A program made the translations under genes and the position numbers. Source: Bacillota bacterium (GTDB taxonomy: Bacteria > Bacillota > Dethiobacteria > Dethiobacterales > Dethiobacteraceae). Taken from it: a stretch of 7,074 nucleotides of DNA. Positions 5,469 through 7,074 of this stretch are shown in pieces. The notes below the pieces were generated by a model. It was not told the origin of the DNA. It saw nothing but the letters and a program-made list of their open reading frames with translations, and searched no databases. Every line of letters starts with the position of its first letter. Position 1 is the stretch's first letter. The stretch spans positions 1-7,074 of the forward strand of contig QLUI01000093.1 of assembly GCA_018725345.1 (NCBI GenBank), in the 5' to 3' direction.

Positions 5469-7074
5469 ATGCTTCGACTGCTGGAAGTGCAAAACTTAGC
5501 TTTGATTGATAATCTCTCTTTTTACCCCGCCGAGGGTCTTAATGTGATTACTGGCGAAACTGGTGCAGGCAAGTCTATGCTGCTTGGCGCTATTAGTCTG
5601 TTGCTTGGCGAACGCGCCACCGCGGAAGCTATTCGAGCGGGAGAAGAAGAGGCATCTATGCAGGCCGTTTTTTCGAACGCGCAGTCTTATCTTGACGGCG
5701 AGAGCGAAACGGTAGAAGATTTATCGCTCTGTCGAGAAATCAGAGTGAACGGTCCGAATATTTGCCGCCAGAATGGTCGTGTGCAGCCGCTTACGGCCAT
5801 GTCAGCACAGGCAAAGCGCCTGGTGGATTTGCACGGGCAGAATAAGCAACAGTCTTTGCTAGATTCTGATACCCAGCGGGAATTACTGGACCGATTTGGC
5901 GGAGCAAAGTTGCTTTACTTGCGTGATGAAGTAGGAGAACTTTACAGTAAGTTGACCGCTCTTTTCCGTGAACAGGAGAAACTGGGCGGCGATGAAGCAG
6001 CGCTTGAGAGGCAGATCGATTTTTTGCGCTTTCAATTAACGGAGATTGAGTCAGCAGGGTTGTCGGCTGGAGAAGAAGAAGTACTGGAGCGCCGTTTTCG
6101 CCGTCTTAGTCATGCCGGGCAATTAAGTACAGTCTCGGCTAAGCTTTATGCTGAAATATATGAAGGTGTTGACGCTGCCGCAATTGTCGATCGTCTTGGG
6201 ATGGTAAAAAAAGAACTGGTTTCGGCTGCAAGCATGGACGAAAATTTAGCTGAAATCTTAGAGAACGTGGTATCGTTAACTAACCAGTTGACTGAGGTGG
6301 CTCGAGAGTTACGCAGCTACCATGAGGGCATCTGCTTGGATGAGGCAGAGATGCAGGAAGTGAGTCTGCGTCTGGAGACGTATAAAAAAATCAAAAAAAA
6401 ATATGGACCAAGCATTGCCGACGTGGAAAAACTGGCGGCTGCTATTTGTCTTGAGTTGCGAGAAATCGAGGGGCGCAATCAGAAACGGACTGGTATCGAA
6501 CGGGAAATAAGTTCGACAAAGGAAATCCTAAGTAAGCAGGCAATGGAATTAAGAAGTCTGCGCCAAGAGGTTGCCGTTCAATTGGCTGGGAAAATCAACG
6601 AGGCCTTGCAAAGTCTTTCCTTGCAAGGAGCCACGCTGGAGATTGTTTTTCATCCTTTAATGACTTGTGTCGCTCACGGTTGCGACGCCCTTGAATTTGT
6701 ATTTTCAGCCAACTTAGGCGAGCCTTTACGGTCTTTGGCGAAAACAGCTTCTGGCGGCGAAATATCCCGGGTCATGCTGGCGATAAAGAGTGTGCTGGCT
6801 GAGCAAGATGCGGTACCCACATTGATTTTTGATGAGATTGACGCCGGCGTCGGTGGTTTTACTGTTCGGGCAGTAGCAAATAGACTTCGACAATTGGCGC
6901 GTCATCGGCAAGTTATTTGTGTCACCCACCAACCATTGATTGCTGCTGCTGCAGACCATCATTTTATCATTTATAAAGAAGTGTCTCTCGGACGTACTGT
7001 AACGCGCTTGCGTAAGCTTAAAAATGAGGAACGTGAAACCGAGCTTGTTCGGATGATGGGTGGAGAGGAAGGTG
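5469..7074 (+). CDS. recN: DNA repair protein RecN (SMC-like ATPase), 3' end cut by window
   Basis: RecN is an SMC-like ATPase recruited early to DNA double-strand breaks, where it helps to bring ends together for RecA-dependent repair. I translated the frame by hand and found it open for 535 codons to the window edge. Full-length RecN has about 550-575 residues, so only a short C-terminal tail is missing. The N-terminal head has LALIDNLSF and Walker A GETGAGKS (29-36), then LHGQNKQQSLL (121-131) at the usual GQ-x-x-x-Q position. A glutamate- and lysine-rich coiled-coil region covers about residues 150-380. The C-terminal head has the ABC signature SGGEISR (428-434), Walker B LIFDEIDAGVGG (451-462; D455, E456) and the H-loop VTHQP (H487). 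Most RecN proteins read VTHLPQ here, so THQPLIAAAAD is a mild variation. In Bacilli and Clostridia recN is typically SOS-regulated, but no LexA-type operator is visible at this start, which lies inside the operon. Confidence 0.96.
   Translation, partial: MLRLLEVQNLALIDNLSFYPAEGLNVITGETGAGKSMLLGAISLLLGERATAEAIRAGEEEASMQAVFSNAQSYLDGESETVEDLSLCREIRVNGPNICRQNGRVQPLTAMSAQAKRLVDLHGQNKQQSLLDSDTQRELLDRFGGAKLLYLRDEVGELYSKLTALFREQEKLGGDEAALERQIDFLRFQLTEIESAGLSAGEEEVLERRFRRLSHAGQLSTVSAKLYAEIYEGVDAAAIVDRLGMVKKELVSAASMDENLAEILENVVSLTNQLTEVARELRSYHEGICLDEAEMQEVSLRLETYKKIKKKYGPSIADVEKLAAAICLELREIEGRNQKRTGIEREISSTKEILSKQAMELRSLRQEVAVQLAGKINEALQSLSLQGATLEIVFHPLMTCVAHGCDALEFVFSANLGEPLRSLAKTASGGEISRVMLAIKSVLAEQDAVPTLIFDEIDAGVGGFTVRAVANRLRQLARHRQVICVTHQPLIAAAADHHFIIYKEVSLGRTVTRLRKLKNEERETELVRMMGGEEG

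Noticed and set aside
6384..6401. Two A-runs (7 and 9 bases) in recN as a programmed slippage site or frameshift
   Set aside because: The frame stays open before and after and encodes lysines typical of this coiled-coil region. Nothing else suggests programmed slippage.
1..7074. CRISPR array, insertion sequence, tRNA or rRNA genes
   Set aside because: No regularly spaced repeats, transposase, terminal inverted repeats, tRNA cloverleaf or rRNA-like sequence was seen on either strand.

Overview
The window reads as a Bacillota (Firmicutes) chromosomal segment, probably from an anaerobic clostridial or Negativicutes-type organism. The evidence is the gene set and order, the Gram-positive style Shine-Dalgarno sequences, the TTG/GTG start codons and the moderate GC content. 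The exact lineage cannot be fixed from the sequence alone. All genes lie on the + strand.

Region 1 (about 1-652) has no credible protein gene and holds a large structured RNA. It starts after a candidate promoter (about 19-47). It is closed by a long-range helix joining its two ends (57-67 with 608-618) and contains a series of strong local helices. It lies directly upstream of a membrane protein gene followed by dxs, tlyA and recN. This is the arrangement known for OLE RNA (Ornate, Large, Extremophilic) and its partner protein OapA, so I call the region OLE RNA. A weak terminator-like hairpin with a U-tract and an overlapping consensus -10 box sit at its 3' end. A 154-base leader (653-806) with two hairpins then leads to oapA.

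Region 2 (807-7074) is a tight run of six genes: oapA (OLE-associated membrane protein), dxs (first step of the MEP isoprenoid pathway), tlyA (rRNA 2'-O-methyltransferase family), a small membrane-anchored protein of unknown function, nadK (NAD kinase) and recN (DNA repair ATPase, cut by the window edge). Gaps are 4 to 23 bases, dxs and tlyA overlap by 25 bases, and I see no terminator between the genes, so they are probably cotranscribed. No argR-like gene lies between nadK and recN, although that gene is often found in this neighbourhood.

The highlight is the OLE RNA-OapA ribonucleoprotein system. It is already described, and linked in Bacillus halodurans to stress tolerance and magnesium homeostasis, but its biochemical activity is still unclear. 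Less expected points are the overlap of the closing helix, the terminator and a possible oapA promoter; two neighbouring hairpins with the same loop sequence; a likeness of OapA to the DUF21/CNNM membrane domain; and a nuclease-like but apparently degenerate fold in the unknown protein.
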